Shown: positions 1 through 11,094 of the stretch, in pieces
Layout: every line of letters starts with the position of its first letter
Position numbering within the stretch: position 1 is the first letter of the stretch
Source of the DNA: Actinostola sp. cb2023
Lineage: Eukaryota; Cnidaria; Anthozoa; Actiniaria; Actinostolidae
Direction: 5' to 3'
Assembly: GCA_033675265.1 (NCBI GenBank)
Contig: JAUJYZ010000293.1
Span: 124,001 to 188,000, forward strand
DNA: 64,000 nucleotides
Made by a program: the position numbers and the translations under genes
Notes under the pieces: generated by a model
What the model saw: only the letters and a program-made list of their open reading frames with translations
Database searches by the model: none
Told to the model about the DNA's origin: nothing

Positions 1-664
1 CTAAATTTCTCAAATTGAAATATAATTCTAAAGACAAACATTCGTGGGCACATAGAAAAATAGACAGTCTAGGACTGCATGTGGCTACTGTTAGTAATAA
101 AGTTCAAAATTATATTAAATATCACCAAGAGAAAATGAGGTAAGAGAAGGAATCCCTGGTACCCCATCATGTGCCCCGTTAATTCTATTTTTAGATCGAA
201 GCTATTTTTAGCTTTAGTTACCATGCCCGCGCAACCATTCTTGACTTGTAGAATTTTAAAATACTCAACCTTACCTTGGTTTTTCCTTTCAAAAACTTTT
301 TATTTTTTGTCATTACTGCGATTCTCAGTATTATGCGAACTCAGACATTCAAGCAGTCGGCTGGAACTTGGTTTTTCGCTGCCGTCAATCGACATAAAAA
401 ATCAGTAAACTTAAAAATATAAGTCAGAAGACCCACCAAATGGAAACCAAATGTGATTTTGAGCTAAATTATGGATCACTTGGTCGAAGAATGTTTTAGT
501 TTTGAATTCGTTTGAGTTTTGAATTTGATTGACGGGTAGCGAAAAACCAAGTTCCAGCCGACTGTTTGAATGTCTGAGTTCGCATAATACTGCGAACCGC
601 AGTAAAAAGAAAAGCAAAAGACTACACAGCTTCTGCTCCAAGATAACAAAGCAGTGGTCGCACG

Positions 665-1165
665 TATGAAGTCAATTCCTGGACAATATATTCATGTCGT
701 CGTGTCATCACGTCATCTCGTTTTGTCGACATGTCAAGTCGTCGTTCTACCACATCGTCTCGTTGTTTTTGTACTTCGTCCCGTCGGGTTCCGAAGTCGA
801 TTCGTCAACAATTTATCCTTGTCGTCATCTCGTCGTGTCGTCTTTTACAGTCTTTTACCACTTCGTCTCGTCGTTTTACCTCGTCGTCTCGTCGTGTTTT
901 ACCACGTCGTCTCGTCGTTTTACCTCGTCGTCTCGTCGTTTGACCACGTCGTCTCGTCTTGTTTTTGACAGGTCGTCTCGTCGTTTTACCACGTCGTCTC
1001 GTCGTGTTTTACCACGTCGTCTTGTCGTTTAACCACGTCGTCTCGTCGTTTTACTTCGTCGTCTTGTCGTTTTACCACGTCGTCTCTTCGTTTTACTTCG
1101 TCGTCTTGTCGTGTTTTACCACATCGTCTCGTCGTTTTACCTCGTCGTCTCGTCGTGAAGGCCGG
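665..1165. repeat. Satellite-like left TIR arm (CGTCGTCTCG units)
   Basis: This arm is built of about twenty degenerate units in which CGTCGTCTCGTCG alternates with TTTTACC or TTTGACC. The same array in reverse complement forms the right arm at 3975-4361. Long open frames across the arms arise because the short unit lacks stop codons in several frames; they have a repetitive Ser/Arg/Val composition and are not taken as genes. Confidence 0.8.
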
Positions 1166-1207
1166 TCAGCGGCTCTTCGCGCTGGTGCTTATGTTGGCTC
1201 ATGTAAA

Positions 1208-1669
1208 ATGGAGGAAATGCTGTCGGAAGTAAAAAGTTGGCTTCGTTCAAGTATAGAAGAAATACTCAGTCGTTTAAACGATCGAATGTTTGAAGACCGA
1301 GATGATTGTGACTATTTATGTGCATTCATAGACAGAATCTTAAACATATTGGCTAGGATTTCAGTGTTGTTTGACGATGACGTTCCTTCACAAATCTACT
1401 CTGGACTACAACAAGCAAGAAATGCATTGTCAGCCAGTATGAATACCACCAATAAAGGGCCAATATTTATTTCCACGGGGTGTCGTGGGCGACCTGAAAT
1501 ATTTATTTGTAAAGAACGGTTGGAAATGTACCTTGAACTTTCTTTCTCTACTTCCTTGATTGCTAAAATGATTGGTGTATCAAGTAAAACTATTCAAAGA
1601 CGGATTGCTGATTATGGACTACAGAGAAAATCGTTTAGCGATTTGTCAGATGTGGCGCTTGCCGTGTGA
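1208..1669 (+). CDS. N-terminal fragment of an integrase-type (IS3EU-like) transposase
   Basis: The frame from the ATG at 1208 gives 153 residues. The first half is predicted helical (MEEMLSEVKSWLRSSIEEIL). It is followed by Gly-Arg-Pro and a helix-turn-helix, with LIAKMIGVSSKTIQRRIADYGL-like residues at about 120-140, the arrangement found before the catalytic core in eukaryotic integrase-type transposases. No DDE core follows in this frame; it may lie on another exon or be lost. The frame stays open upstream to 959 only through the satellite arm, so 1208 is preferred. It lies inside the 665-4361 element and is probably its own gene, incomplete here. Confidence 0.55.
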   Translation: MEEMLSEVKSWLRSSIEEILSRLNDRMFEDRDDCDYLCAFIDRILNILARISVLFDDDVPSQIYSGLQQARNALSASMNTTNKGPIFISTGCRGRPEIFICKERLEMYLELSFSTSLIAKMIGVSSKTIQRRIADYGLQRKSFSDLSDVALAV

Positions 1670-2038
1670 TGCCAGGTACTCTTCATGATAAGTTTTCTTG
1701 TTTGTTTGTCCCATCCATTCATTTTTATTTTGAATTAAGCTTAAGCTTGTATTAATTGTGTAAACGCGCGTATTTTACAACTGTATTTAATATAAGCTTA
1801 ATAGTTGTGTTTCACAGCCGGTGCAGCGGGGTGAACGTATAGTACAGTGTACGCGGACAGATTTGTTACTCTCTTCGACAATAAGTTTGCTGATTATTGA
1901 TCCTTCTGCAGATGTAGTGGGTAATTCCTACATGTAACTAGATGACTTAGTTACATGAAATAAACCAAACCACTTTTGTTATGGCTGCATGTGCAAGGGG
2001 TCATGTTCACTCCCAAATGATGGGGCCATGGCACCCTG

Positions 2039-2383
2039 CTACACTTCTGTATTTACATATGTTCCAAGTGTAGATTGAGTTTGGCTAGATTGAAAACCCG
2101 ATCCAGAGCCAGAAGACTGCGAAGTGGTCGTTGATGTAACAGACGTTATTCTTTCAATTCGATTCAATGCATCCTTAAGGATATCTTTCACTTCTTCCAT
2201 CGTTTGTAGAACTGGCTCGTTTGACAACCAACTGAAGTGATGAACCATGTGCTTATCGTTCCCACAATTCCTCTGTTCTTTATCGGAACATACAGGGAGC
2301 CCAGAGAATGCTTCATGATTCTGCGCGCGCAAGCGAGGACAGGGAAAAAATATATATTTAGAATAGTCCCTTTTCGCGTTCAC
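2039..2383 (-). CDS. Open frame of unknown function inside the IS3EU-like element
   Basis: A 114-codon open frame on the minus strand has no ATG at its upstream edge. Its middle is Glu/Lys-rich and predicted helical, and it ends in a Ser/Thr/Gln/Gly-rich tail before a TAG stop. That composition is compatible with a second protein of the element or the last exon of a gene. I recognise no family. The part upstream of about 2335 overlaps an inverted repeat (2305-2333 against 2765-2792). It could be a chance frame. Confidence 0.22.
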   Translation of the reverse strand: MNAKRDYSKYIFFPCPRLRAQNHEAFSGLPVCSDKEQRNCGNDKHMVHHFSWLSNEPVLQTMEEVKDILKDALNRIERITSVTSTTTSQSSGSGSGFQSSQTQSTLGTYVNTEV

Positions 2384-2815
2384 AGATCCCGTTGTAAAAC
2401 CGCTGTACGTATTGACATCAGACGCATTTGTACAGGGTTAGCATCGAATCAGTGTAAATTATTCACAAATATCAACAAGAACACGAAAAAATGTTGACAT
2501 AAAATAATAGAAGCATTTTTGAATTGCACGGACTGGTTTCTGAATCGAGGCTAAGCCTGTACAAATGCGCGTCTTTTGTCAAGGACAGCGGTCATCTCTA
2601 AACAACGCGAAACTGGAGTATTGATCGTGTATATTGAGGACTACTGTAACTAATCAAGAACAGGAAAAAACTATATTCTTTGCTTGAGAATTTGCATCTA
2701 TCTTTGTAGTTCTTCTTACGCACTTTTAATTTAAAAGTCTAAGTTTTCTACTGAATTTCCGCTTGCGCGCGCAGAATCATGAAGCATTCTGGGAAACTAC
2801 GAAAAGGTCCATACC

Positions 2816-3947
2816 CAATCTCGTCCCCAGAGCCGTTATTTCTTACTGCGCATGCTCGACGAAAGAACTTGGCTCTGGAAAAGTCCAATATTTCATGCTT
2901 TGTGATTGGTTCTTAGGAATACAAAGAAAGAAACCGGAAATGAATTGATATTCCTTCAAAACAAACAGATTGCCATGCTTACTGATATCTTCTTCTGACT
3001 AAAATTGAAAATAAAGAGAATTCATGTGACCTGAGGTGGATCAAGGTCCGTTTGGATAGACCGGACGAACGAGGGAGATTCAGAAGGACGCGATACGCGG
3101 CGAGAGTATCGAACTCAAAGACAACCACACAGGCCGAAGGCTAGGATAACTGGTTTATTCAAAGCAAAGATTTGCTTACATAACAACCGGGATAACAATT
3201 ACGATGAATAATTTACGGGATGAAATTGACATAAACAAGTAAACCATTGCGCAAAACTGACGACTATAAAGACATTCCTTTGTCGACCTGGTGCCAATAC
3301 GTAGGAAATCCATCCTGACTCACCATAAACCTAGTACAGTGGTTTAGACTTGAACAAGCTACATTGTATGTGAGCTTCAATAACGATTTCAAATGTAAAC
3401 TAGTTAATTTATAACTAAAACTTCACTTGGCTACAATAACAACCCGATATAAACAAACCAGTTCACGTATTAATTTATTACCTCATCAACTTTCCATTTA
3501 GAGATCGACATCCCTTTCTCTCTTAACTTATTTATACTTGATCCATCATCAAGGAATTCAACAGAGAGACGATAAGCACAGTGCTTTTTCAGCCGGAGTC
3601 ATGACGAGCGGCAAACGGCGAAACGGCGGCAAACATTCATTTGATAAATTAACGATTTGCCGTATTAAACCAGTGGGTAAAACTACTAAAGTATCATTGT
3701 TGAGTGTTACAATGTTCTTCATGGCGTCGTATTGCTTCGTTTAAGATGAAAGCTTTCATCAAAACCCATTTTCTCGAGGGCAAACCAAACAGCTCCCTCG
3801 AGTCCGCCATATTGTTTCCGGTAAGTCTCTTTTATGCGCATGTCACAAAATACCCAGATTCTGGGTTCAGGTCATTGGACTTTTCCAGAGCCAAGTTCTT
3901 TCGTCGAGCATGCGCAGTAAGAAATAACGGCTCTGGGGACGAGATTG
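2816..3947. mobile_element. Mutator-like element, CAATCTCGTCCCC termini, 9-bp TSD
   Basis: The ends CAATCTCGTCCCCAGAGCC and its reverse complement extend as near-perfect arms for about 80 bp (2816-2892 and 3870-3947). The 9-bp direct repeat GTCCATACC lies at 2807-2815 and 3948-3956. The termini resemble those of the small hairpin at 57357-57526 (CATTCTCGTTCCCAGAGC, also 9-bp TSD), so they are probably one family. The interior has no convincing coding sequence. This is the innermost large layer of the nest at the left of the window. Confidence 0.75.
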
Positions 3948-5165
3948 GTCCATACCCGGCTGTAAACCGAACGAAGTGACGAGACGACGTGGTAAAACGA
4001 CGAGACGACGTGGTAAAACACGACGAGACGACGAAGTAAAACGACGAGACGATGTGGTAAAACGACGAGACGACGTGGTCAAACGACGAGACGACGAGGT
4101 AAAACGACGAGACGACGTAGTAAAACACGACGAGACGACGAGGTAAAACAACGAGACGAAGTGGTAAAAGACTGTAAAAGACGACACGACGAGATGACGA
4201 CAAGCTAGGATAAATTGTTGACGAATCGACTTCGGAACCCGACGGGACGAAGTACAAAAACAACGAGACGATGTGGTAGAACAACGACTTGACATGTCGA
4301 CAAAACGAGATGACGTGACGACACGACGACATGAATATATTGTCCATGAATTGACTTCATACGCACGATTTCTATGATGTTTACATGCAAAGTCTGCACT
4401 GAATAAAAATACAAAACTGAGCGAAACAATATCGTCAACTCTCTGAGAAAAGGCCACAATTTAATTATCTAAGATTCATTGAAGGATTTTACGAATACTC
4501 AGGCGAATTGAGCAAAATTAAGGTGCTACAAATATAAATTACACAACGATCAAAGTCAAAGCAATCACGAAAACAAACTCTAAAGTTAATGTGGTCTTAC
4601 CGGCACTTGTATTCAACAATTACGAAGTCCAAGCGTTATTCTCAGGTTGGAAAACACGAAGGAAACTTTACAAGAGCCAACATCACCAAAACCTTGAAGC
4701 ACCAGCCATATTGTGGACATGAAAATTTTTAAATTCAACCATCTGCAGTCCTACAAGACGCCGGCTACAACAAAACGACTCCTTGCACTTATCGGTTTTC
4801 TCTGTCGAAGGACATGGCAAACTGAAGCTGTTTTCCTCTATTTAGAATCGTCTCAAGTGTCCCAAATTCACAATAATTTCAGTCAAATCCCAAAAGGATA
4901 ATTTGGTAAAATCCTTTATTAAGTTTTCGAAGTAAAAATTTGTAAAATGTTCGAGAAAGTTGAGAAGATTTTCTTCGCTCACGTCGCTCAATTTTTTGAA
5001 TTTTCAAAGCGTGCGGCCTCCGTGACCTCGCCTTATATGATCTGACCAATCACGTTCCGGTTTAAATATATATTGATTCTAAAAATAGAATTAACGGGGC
5101 ACATGATGGGTCAAGACCCCAATACCAGGGATTCCTTCTCTTACCTCATTTTCTCTTGATATCAC

Positions 5166-6240
5166 ATGCTCATATTAATAATAGGAGTAAAAAGAGAACT
5201 GCAGAGGTGTTTTTGATTGACCTTGTCTAGTAGTCAAGATCAGTAAAACTGTTATCATTATTAAAGTGAACTGAGATCAGTGTGAAAACCGCATCGTACT
5301 ACAATCTCACTATCCTTTAGGATGTTGGTGAAAAGCATGGATAAACAGTATATAAGCCACGCCACCGGCTACGCCCATTTAATTAATTTTTTTTGGTAGA
5401 GGCGAGGGTATTTTTTTACCCTGAGTTCCACCTCCCTCTTGCCAGAAAACAATGTTGGGTGATGTTGGATCGAATTCAGAGTTTCTAAAAACAAACTAAC
5501 ACTCCCCAATATCGTCTAACAAGGTCTTCAAACTGAGTGAAGTTATAGCCTGCGTTTCATCCGAACAAACCCTCGTCAATCCTGGTTAATTATAGTCTCC
5601 CTCGCAGCCGTGCTAAGTGTCGTCACGCAACGCTCTCTCCCCTCAGACACGGCTGCTTACCCAAGCTGTACATTCCGTTCCAATTGTAAGTGTTTAGCCA
5701 ATCATATAAAGTTATTCGTTATTAATGTTCACTGGTTGTCAACGACTCGCCGACACCCCCAGGCTCATGTTTCGTTGTTTATTTACGTAAGAACATTACA
5801 CAGTTAGGAAATGAATTCACATACACGATTTACTAGTCTTCCTGGCAGCCGTGTTTAGTGTATTGGTTTAGTCTTGGTTTAGTGTATTGCCCAGTTAAAC
5901 TCTTTAATATTCGTTGATATGAAATTATTTCGCTGCAAGGCAAAACGGGGCAAAACGCTTCGTCAATAGACGTCATCCTGTTTGTCACTGGTCTTTGGTA
6001 TGTTCTGGAGTAATGGCGACAACATGGAAACGTAGCTTCGACGTTTCCATCAATCAATAGAATGTCGACAATCCGAATTGTCGAAGTCGTACGTCGATCG
6101 ATTGTCGACCGCCTACATCCCCTCGCTCGACTAATAACCCTCGATTCATGATTGGCCCCGAACTCTATCCGAAGATTCTATTGTTACATTACGGACTTAC
6201 ACACTCGATGGCATAGTGGCTTCGTTGCTAAGCAACAGTA
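5166..6240. other. No gene recognised; continuation of the outer element
   Basis: AT-rich sequence between the nested transposon and the gene-bearing part of the outer element. Short frames exist but show no motif, start context or splice sites. A GC-richer patch occurs around 6060-6130. Confidence 0.4.
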
Positions 6241-6598
6241 GCCACAAAAATGTATTAATCGGCTCACATATCTCAACAATCGAAAGATAACTAATTAAAC
6301 ACTTTTCATTTTAAAGGAATTTAAATTCATCACTCCAAATTCAAACTTCAAATGTAAATTGCCTTCTTCTGACTATTTTTGATTTACAAGTTAATAAACT
6401 AGATTGCCGTCGTTGCTCAAGCACTGAACGAAAATAAAGAAGAGCGTGTTTCAGCAAATACTTAGATATGTTGGAATAGTCTACTGAACACGTCTCTCTG
6501 CCAAAAAATCCACAAGCTCGACGCAAATTGGCATCAACCACCTTGGATGTGTCCAAATACTTTCTATAGCCTTATACGCTGTTTTACTTTCTAAGAAT

Positions 6599-7143
6599 AT
6601 GTGGCGTCCCTGGGAAATGGAAAGTGCGTCTTCGAACGACAACCAAACATCGAGTGCCGCAGGTAAGTTCAATACAGCAAAGAATTCACTCATTAAATAT
6701 TTCAACTTTTCATTGGCATTTATTCTTCAAAACATAAAACAGGCACCGAAAAGAAAACAAGAGCAAACGTAGGCGATATGGAAAGGAAGTTTATCCTTGA
6801 ATGTTACAACCATTCCATGGAAAAGGAATGGAAACAGGTCCTTCTTTTCACAAAAGAACGAATAATAGATGCAGGGCTGCCTCAGCGTGTTGTGCAGATA
6901 TACATGGATGCCCCACAAGACCGCGTCATAAGTCGCATGAAAAATATCGTCAAGAAGGCCCTGGCGTCCCCACTTCCTTCCACTTCGGCAACATCCTCTA
7001 AGCCAATATATGAAGAGGAGCAAACAGAAATGCAGCAGAAGCAGATCAGGTACGCTTCGAAAGGGACTCCAGCCCAGAGAAAGTTGCAAAGTAAATTGAG
7101 TAAAGAATTTGCAGCGTCCTCCTCGGTTAGCGTTCCCTGCTGA
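6599..7143 (+). CDS. Two-exon gene of unknown function inside the outer TIR element
   Basis: Exon 1 is 6599-6662 and starts with ATG; exon 2 is 6743-7143 and ends in TGA. The 80-bp intron has a consensus donor (CCGCAG|GTAAGT) and acceptor (AAAACAG|GC), and the frame is kept across it through a split Gly codon. The product is about 154 residues: a Ser/Asn-rich start (MWRPWEMESASSNDNQ), a basic helical middle, and a Gln/Lys-rich tail. I recognise no family. After the stop, another frame reads on as helical Glu/Gln-rich sequence to a stop that the hairpin at 7273 has displaced, so the original protein was probably longer and is frameshifted. Its place between inverted repeats suggests a transposon gene. 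Confidence 0.55.
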
Positions 7144-7272
7144 CGGAGAGCCGAGATAAAGCAAAACAAAAAGAAGAGAAAAAGCGACAGGGAAGTTGCA
7201 CAAGAAACGCAAGAAGCACATAACCAGATGTGCAACAACACACTCGAAAGAGTAAACAGTCTGCTGGTCAAC

Positions 7273-7378
7273 CATGCTCGAGGATCCAGCGGTTTTTGTC
7301 CGCGCTCCGAAGTCACCGGCCGAAACATCGGCCGGTGACTTCGGAGCGCGGACAAAAACCGCTGGATCCTCGAGCATG
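7273..7378. mobile_element. Perfect 106-bp hairpin MITE with 9-bp TSD
   Basis: Two 51-bp arms (7273-7323 and 7328-7378) are perfect reverse complements around a 4-base AACA loop. The flanks carry the direct repeat CTGGTCAAC at 7264-7272 and 7379-7387. It is GC-richer than its surroundings. Perfect pairing means a recent insertion. The 9-bp duplication points to a Mutator-type transposase acting in trans. It interrupts the degenerate 3' end of the gene at 6599-7143. Confidence 0.85.
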
Positions 7379-8008
7379 CTGGTCAACGTGGACAGTTAAA
7401 TTAAGAACAGCCAGAAAAAGGCTGCGTAAAGTCTGCAGCTTGAATCTCAGAGTCATTAATTTAAATTCCTTCAGCTGAATTGTTTAATTGTTATCTTTCG
7501 ATTGTTGATGATATGTGAGTCGATTAATACATGTTTCTATGTGCCCACGAATGTTTGTCTTTAAAATTATATTTCAATTTGAGAAATTTAGCTGATTCAC
7601 GGAAGCGTGTAGCCACGCGTACACCTCATTAGCATGTTATTTTACTCACCAACTCATTTGCATGTTAAACATTGGTTACGTGAAATCGTTCTATTAGAAT
7701 GCAATAAAAACTTTAAGAAATCCATTATGGACTTGGGACTGAGATAAAAGCTATTTAGTAAGGGATGGTTTGTCATGATTTAGAAAAGCCGTAAAACGGG
7801 TATCAACTACCTATTATCCTCCTTTTTCCCTTTTTCGTTAACATTCAACATTTTGTTTAATTTATACACTTGAATGGATGTACAAGTCAGGAAAAATTAT
7901 AGTTTATTCCAGGGTTTTATATTTTGCGTGCTGTGACGTCTTAAATATGTGCAATTTTCAATTGAAAATAAATACAAATTAAACGACGACGGTGGTATAG
8001 TTAACAAA

Positions 8009-8169
8009 TAGATTCCATTTTCCCGTGCGTCTGTACTCTTATAGATGCACAGATGACGTCAAAATGTGGTGAGAACAAAAAAGTACGGCGTGACTACTGT
8101 TGTTCTCAACACATTTTGACGTCTTCTGTGCATCTATAAGAGTACAGACGCACGGGAAAATGGAATCTA
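8009..8169. mobile_element. Palindromic MITE (TA-GATTCC family), copy A
   Basis: Arms of about 70 bp beginning TAGATTCCATTTTCCCGTGC pair with the mirror sequence ending at 8169. The element sits between TA dinucleotides, compatible with Tc1/mariner-type targeting. A second copy is at 26850-27027, where the apex carries extra bases. Confidence 0.7.
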
Positions 8170-8725
8170 TATGTTTTATATAATATCTAGATGGCTTAGT
8201 ATTATTCATTTGCTTTATGATAGATTCTTCAATCGTAAAAACGGATAGAAAAGAGCATACTACCTTGTCGTTGAAAAGTACAAAAATAACGAAAACAAAT
8301 TGAAATATTTCATAAAACTTAGCTTTATTATTTATCTCTTTACCTTGTAAATCTTTCTTATACTTCAGAAAGCTATTTTCCAGATTTGCAGCAATGTTTT
8401 CTTAAAAAACTGCCGATCGAGTGACAAAGTCAACAACGACAAGCTCAAAAACATCACCTAAACATAGCTCAATTATCTTGAAAACCCACACAATTTAAAG
8501 GATAATTTTTGTGAACAGTTTCATGGACATTATAATATGTTACGGTAGTTTGACAAAGTACCTCAAAAAAGTAATTTTGTAGTCTAGTCAAGCAGCAAGT
8601 GTCATGAAAATACCTCCCGTGTGACTTCTATGAAGAAAGCAAGCCACCTATCTAGATTTAAGACATCCCTAAGGAACAATAAAAACTTTGTTGACAGTCT
8701 GTCAACTTGCTAGTATGCCCGTTAA

Positions 8726-9161
8726 AGTGTATATGACACGATTTTTTTTATTTTTGAAAATCGATTAGATATGAAGTGAATAGTGGGATGGTTCAGTATT
8801 TTGTGATTTGAGCTTCGCATTTGCGAGTTGTAAAGGTTTGAAATCGTGATATTGTAATTTGGTGACGTCAGGTTGTTTTTAATTTATTATACAAAGCGTC
8901 CTTGTACATATTATTGACATTATTAATCTGGCAAAAAGTTTTCTACAACTTATATAAATGATGTTAAACTTTTTTTTCTATTTCAGAAAAGAATGCTACT
9001 TGAAAAAATAAAAATAAGTTATGGAAAAAAACAATCTGACGTCACCGAATTAGCATAACTCGCAAATGCGAAGCTCAAATCACAAAACTGACTGAACCAT
9101 CCCACTATTCAGTTCATATGTAATTGATTTTCAAAATAAAAAAAATCGTGTCATATACACT
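8726..9161. mobile_element. TTAA-flanked MITE, AGTGTATATGACACG termini
   Basis: Inverted ends AGTGTATATGACACGATTTT of about 40 bp lie between TTAA at 8722-8725 and 9162-9165, splitting a GCCCGTTAA...GGCAT site that is unsplit in the opposite arm near 12112. Internal sequence resembles the 31617-32060 element (both carry GGTTCAGTATTTTGTGA inverted). The TTAA target fits Kolobok or piggyBac-like enzymes. Confidence 0.8.
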
Positions 9162-9794
9162 TTAAAGGCATATTAAAAATGGCCATCCGACCTCTGGCAT
9201 GGAAACGAGGCTGAATTAGCTCTTTTGGTCATAAAAACCATGTTATTTATGACAAATGATCATGAAATTAATAGAGATGATCAATTAGCATCAAAGTGTT
9301 AGCTATAAGTTATCAGAGTTGCGATCACGTGAATAGAAAGTGGTTGCATGGAAACAAGGCTCCAATTTACAAAATGCTTATGATTGCTATATATAGGTAA
9401 ATTTTAGCTGTCAACATACTTAGAGTTCTATCATAGTATTTTGTATAATTGTGAAAACGTGATTATGAATGCTAATCTAGTGATCAGAAACATCAAAGCG
9501 AGGCTAGATGTCTCAATTCAAGGTTACATAATAATATTTATATGTAAAAGGATTTGATTCTATAATGTTTGGAGTATTTCTGCGTGGAAACAGCTTATAA
9601 TACTATTATGGTACTTCAATACGAATTTTCATCATCATCATCATCATCTTCAAAAGCAACATCACTGTCATCATCAACATCATTGGGGATCGTTGTTAAA
9701 TTAATTCTCGCAGATTCTATTTCTGTATCAGAACATCTGCATAGATCGGTACATGGCAATCCGGGCACTTCATGTAAGTTGAGTTTGTCAGTTC

Positions 9795-9850
9795 GTTGTC
9801 TCCCTTGCTTCGCTGGTTTTTCTCCGGGTACTCCGGTTTTCCTCCCTCAT
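9795..9850 (+). repeat. Possible L2/V-SINE-like conserved core
   Basis: The stretch TTTTCTCCGGGTACTCCGG followed by TTTTCCTCCC resembles a short region conserved in the 3' part of many L2-clade LINEs and their SINEs. Only about 50 bp match from memory, with no tail or target duplication, so this is a weak call. Confidence 0.25.
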
Positions 9851-9930
9851 TAAAAACGAACTAGTGAGATGAGTGTTGGGTGTACAGAATACAGAATGTA
9901 GTAAGAAGTGAGTGTGAGAGTCGTATTCCT

Positions 9931-10133
9931 AATAGACCTCTTTAGCTTTTTTTGTATGCAAATTGCCCATTTCAAACCATGTGATGTAAACATGATATTC
10001 TCTGGAGAATTGCTCCTTTATATTTCTGAAATGTATTCGTTCATATTGAAAGGACTAATTCTCCAGAGCACACCATGTTTACATCACATGGTTTGAAATG
10101 GGCAATTTACATACGAAGCTAAAGAGGTCTATT
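9931..10133. mobile_element. 203-bp palindromic MITE
   Basis: Arms of about 60 bp start AATAGACCTCTTTAGCTT and pair with 10074-10133 with few mismatches; an inner pair (ATTCTCTGGAGAATT and AATTCTCCAGAG) continues the stem. No clear target duplication was found. It lies in the centre of the foldback element. Confidence 0.65.
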
Positions 10134-10154
10134 GGCAGTAATGCTAGATCGATT

Positions 10155-11024
10155 CACTCGTTAAAACTGAGTATTTATTATTTATTATTATCCAGCAGTT
10201 TCCTACACTGACAATGACTTGTTGAACAGCGTGTCTTGATACATCCACACTTTATGAGATGGATTACTGCCTCGGGTGCTGGTGATAGTGGTGTCATATT
10301 ACTGGTGACCACTCATTTCTTGCAACTCCCACCCATACCCTTGTGGCGATGGTAAGGTAAGATTGACAGCTGTGTCATGTTCCCATATCATAGCTTGGTA
10401 GTGAGCTCTCTTGATGCCTTCTAGAAGTGCTGATAGTGTAGGTGGGAGACTCTCAGATTGGGCCTGCTTTTTCTTAAAAAGCCACCACCTAACCTCCTTG
10501 ACTTGTGTGAAGTGCGTCATTTGGAATGCACAGTTTATGTACACACAAACTGCTCAAGCTCAGTCAAAGTTGCTTCTGATGGATTAAGGTTGGTACCAAG
10601 ATCTCTAAGTGCAGCAAGGACATCTCTGCTACTTTCGTGAAATATCTTCCAGGATGTTAACTTGCCTTTACCAGCAAAGTTCCCAGTGTTATTTGCTCCA
10701 GTCATTGCATGGAATCCAGGTCAAGCTGCTGCTTTTTCTTCATCAATGGCTCTGAAGATTGGGTTCAATGGAATAACCCGGCGCCTCTGCCCAACACCAG
10801 TTACAAAGGACGTCAGTGTCTTTACATAGCTGTGGATACCGCCTGAGTGCAAGAGCAAGCACATCAGTGTCTGGGAAATGAATGGTCGTAGCACCAGAGG
10901 ATGTAGCGTCTACAGCATGAAGTATCATTTTGGGGTCTGCTTCTTCTTGTTCACTTTCGTCTTTGTAGATGGGACTGACATGTCTTGGTGTGAAGCTTGA
11001 CTGTTTAAGAAAAAGCAGGCCCAA
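10155..11024 (-). pseudogene. XPG/PIN-like nuclease of a repeat family, broken
   Basis: Minus-strand pieces read in family order. An N-terminal block has EEADPKMILHAVDATSSGAT and an acidic PDTDV motif; next comes an AMTGANNTGNFAGKGK-type block near 10690, then PPTLSALLEGIKRAHYQAM, a PSPQGYGW block, and a Cys-rich start (LIKCGCIKTRCST). The order and motifs match a multi-copy protein family in cnidarian genomes in which an XPG/PIN-type nuclease fold is followed by a Cys-rich tail. Frameshifts near 10540, 10740 and 10800 and stop codons break it. The active-site role of the Asp residues is inferred from the family. Confidence 0.6.
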
Positions 11025-11094
11025 TCTGAGACACAGCTGTCAATCCTACCTTTCCATCGCCACAAGGGTATGGGTGTGAGTTGCAAGAAAATGA

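Larger units (their letters stand above)
665..4361. mobile_element. IS3EU-like TIR transposon with 6-bp TSD
   Basis: The element starts TATGAAGTCAATTCCTGGAC and ends with the near reverse complement, flanked by CGCACG at 659-664 and 4362-4367. The related 62350-63362 element has a single CGTACG at the matching place, acting as an unfilled site. Long terminal arms (about 665-1165 and 3975-4361) consist of diverged 20-26-bp units of the type CGTCGTCTCGTCGTTTTACC. It carries the transposase-like fragment at 1208-1669 and has itself been entered by the 9-bp-TSD element at 2816-3947. IS3EU is suggested by the 6-bp duplication and the integrase-type N-terminus. Confidence 0.75.
126..5158. mobile_element. 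DNA transposon with 7-bp TSD (CAAGAG...CTCTTG), carrying a nested element
   Basis: The element begins CAAGAGAAAATGAGG and ends with its reverse complement. It is flanked by the 7-bp direct repeat ATATCAC at 119-125 and 5159-5165. A shorter relative lies at 62350-63362. Comparing the two shows that everything from 665 to 4361 is a later insertion, so this copy was originally about 1.3 kb and non-autonomous. Seven-bp duplications with CA...TG ends would suit a P-like element, but no transposase is present to test this. Confidence 0.8.
6248..7535. repeat. Inverted repeat flanking the two-exon gene
   Basis: The region 6248-6345 matches the reverse complement of 7420-7535 with indels (shared core TGTATTAATCGGCTCACAT against TGTATTAATCGACTCACAT). 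The gene at 6599-7143 and the hairpin at 7273-7378 lie between the arms. It may be the subterminal repeat of the outer element or a separate TIR element; no target duplication was found. Confidence 0.5.
1..7591. mobile_element. Outer TIR element holding the nested insertions
   Basis: Bases 1-58 are the reverse complement of 7534-7591 with one mismatch, so they look like terminal inverted repeats of one element. Without the nested insertion at 126-5158 it would be about 2.6 kb. It contains the two-exon gene at 6599-7143. The window starts exactly at the first repeated base, so the left end and any target-site duplication cannot be seen and the repeat may extend further left. The superfamily is unknown. 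Confidence 0.6.

Noticed and set aside
694..1032. Open frames rich in Ser, Arg, Val and Leu on several frames, mirrored at 3832-4457
   Set aside because: They are readings of the CGTCGTCTCG satellite arms of a transposon; the mirrored frames come from the opposite arm.
6727..7386. 219-codon minus-strand frame opposite the two-exon gene
   Set aside because: It spans the intron, both splice sites and the hairpin insertion of the plus-strand gene; Cys/Phe/Leu-rich composition fits an antisense shadow.
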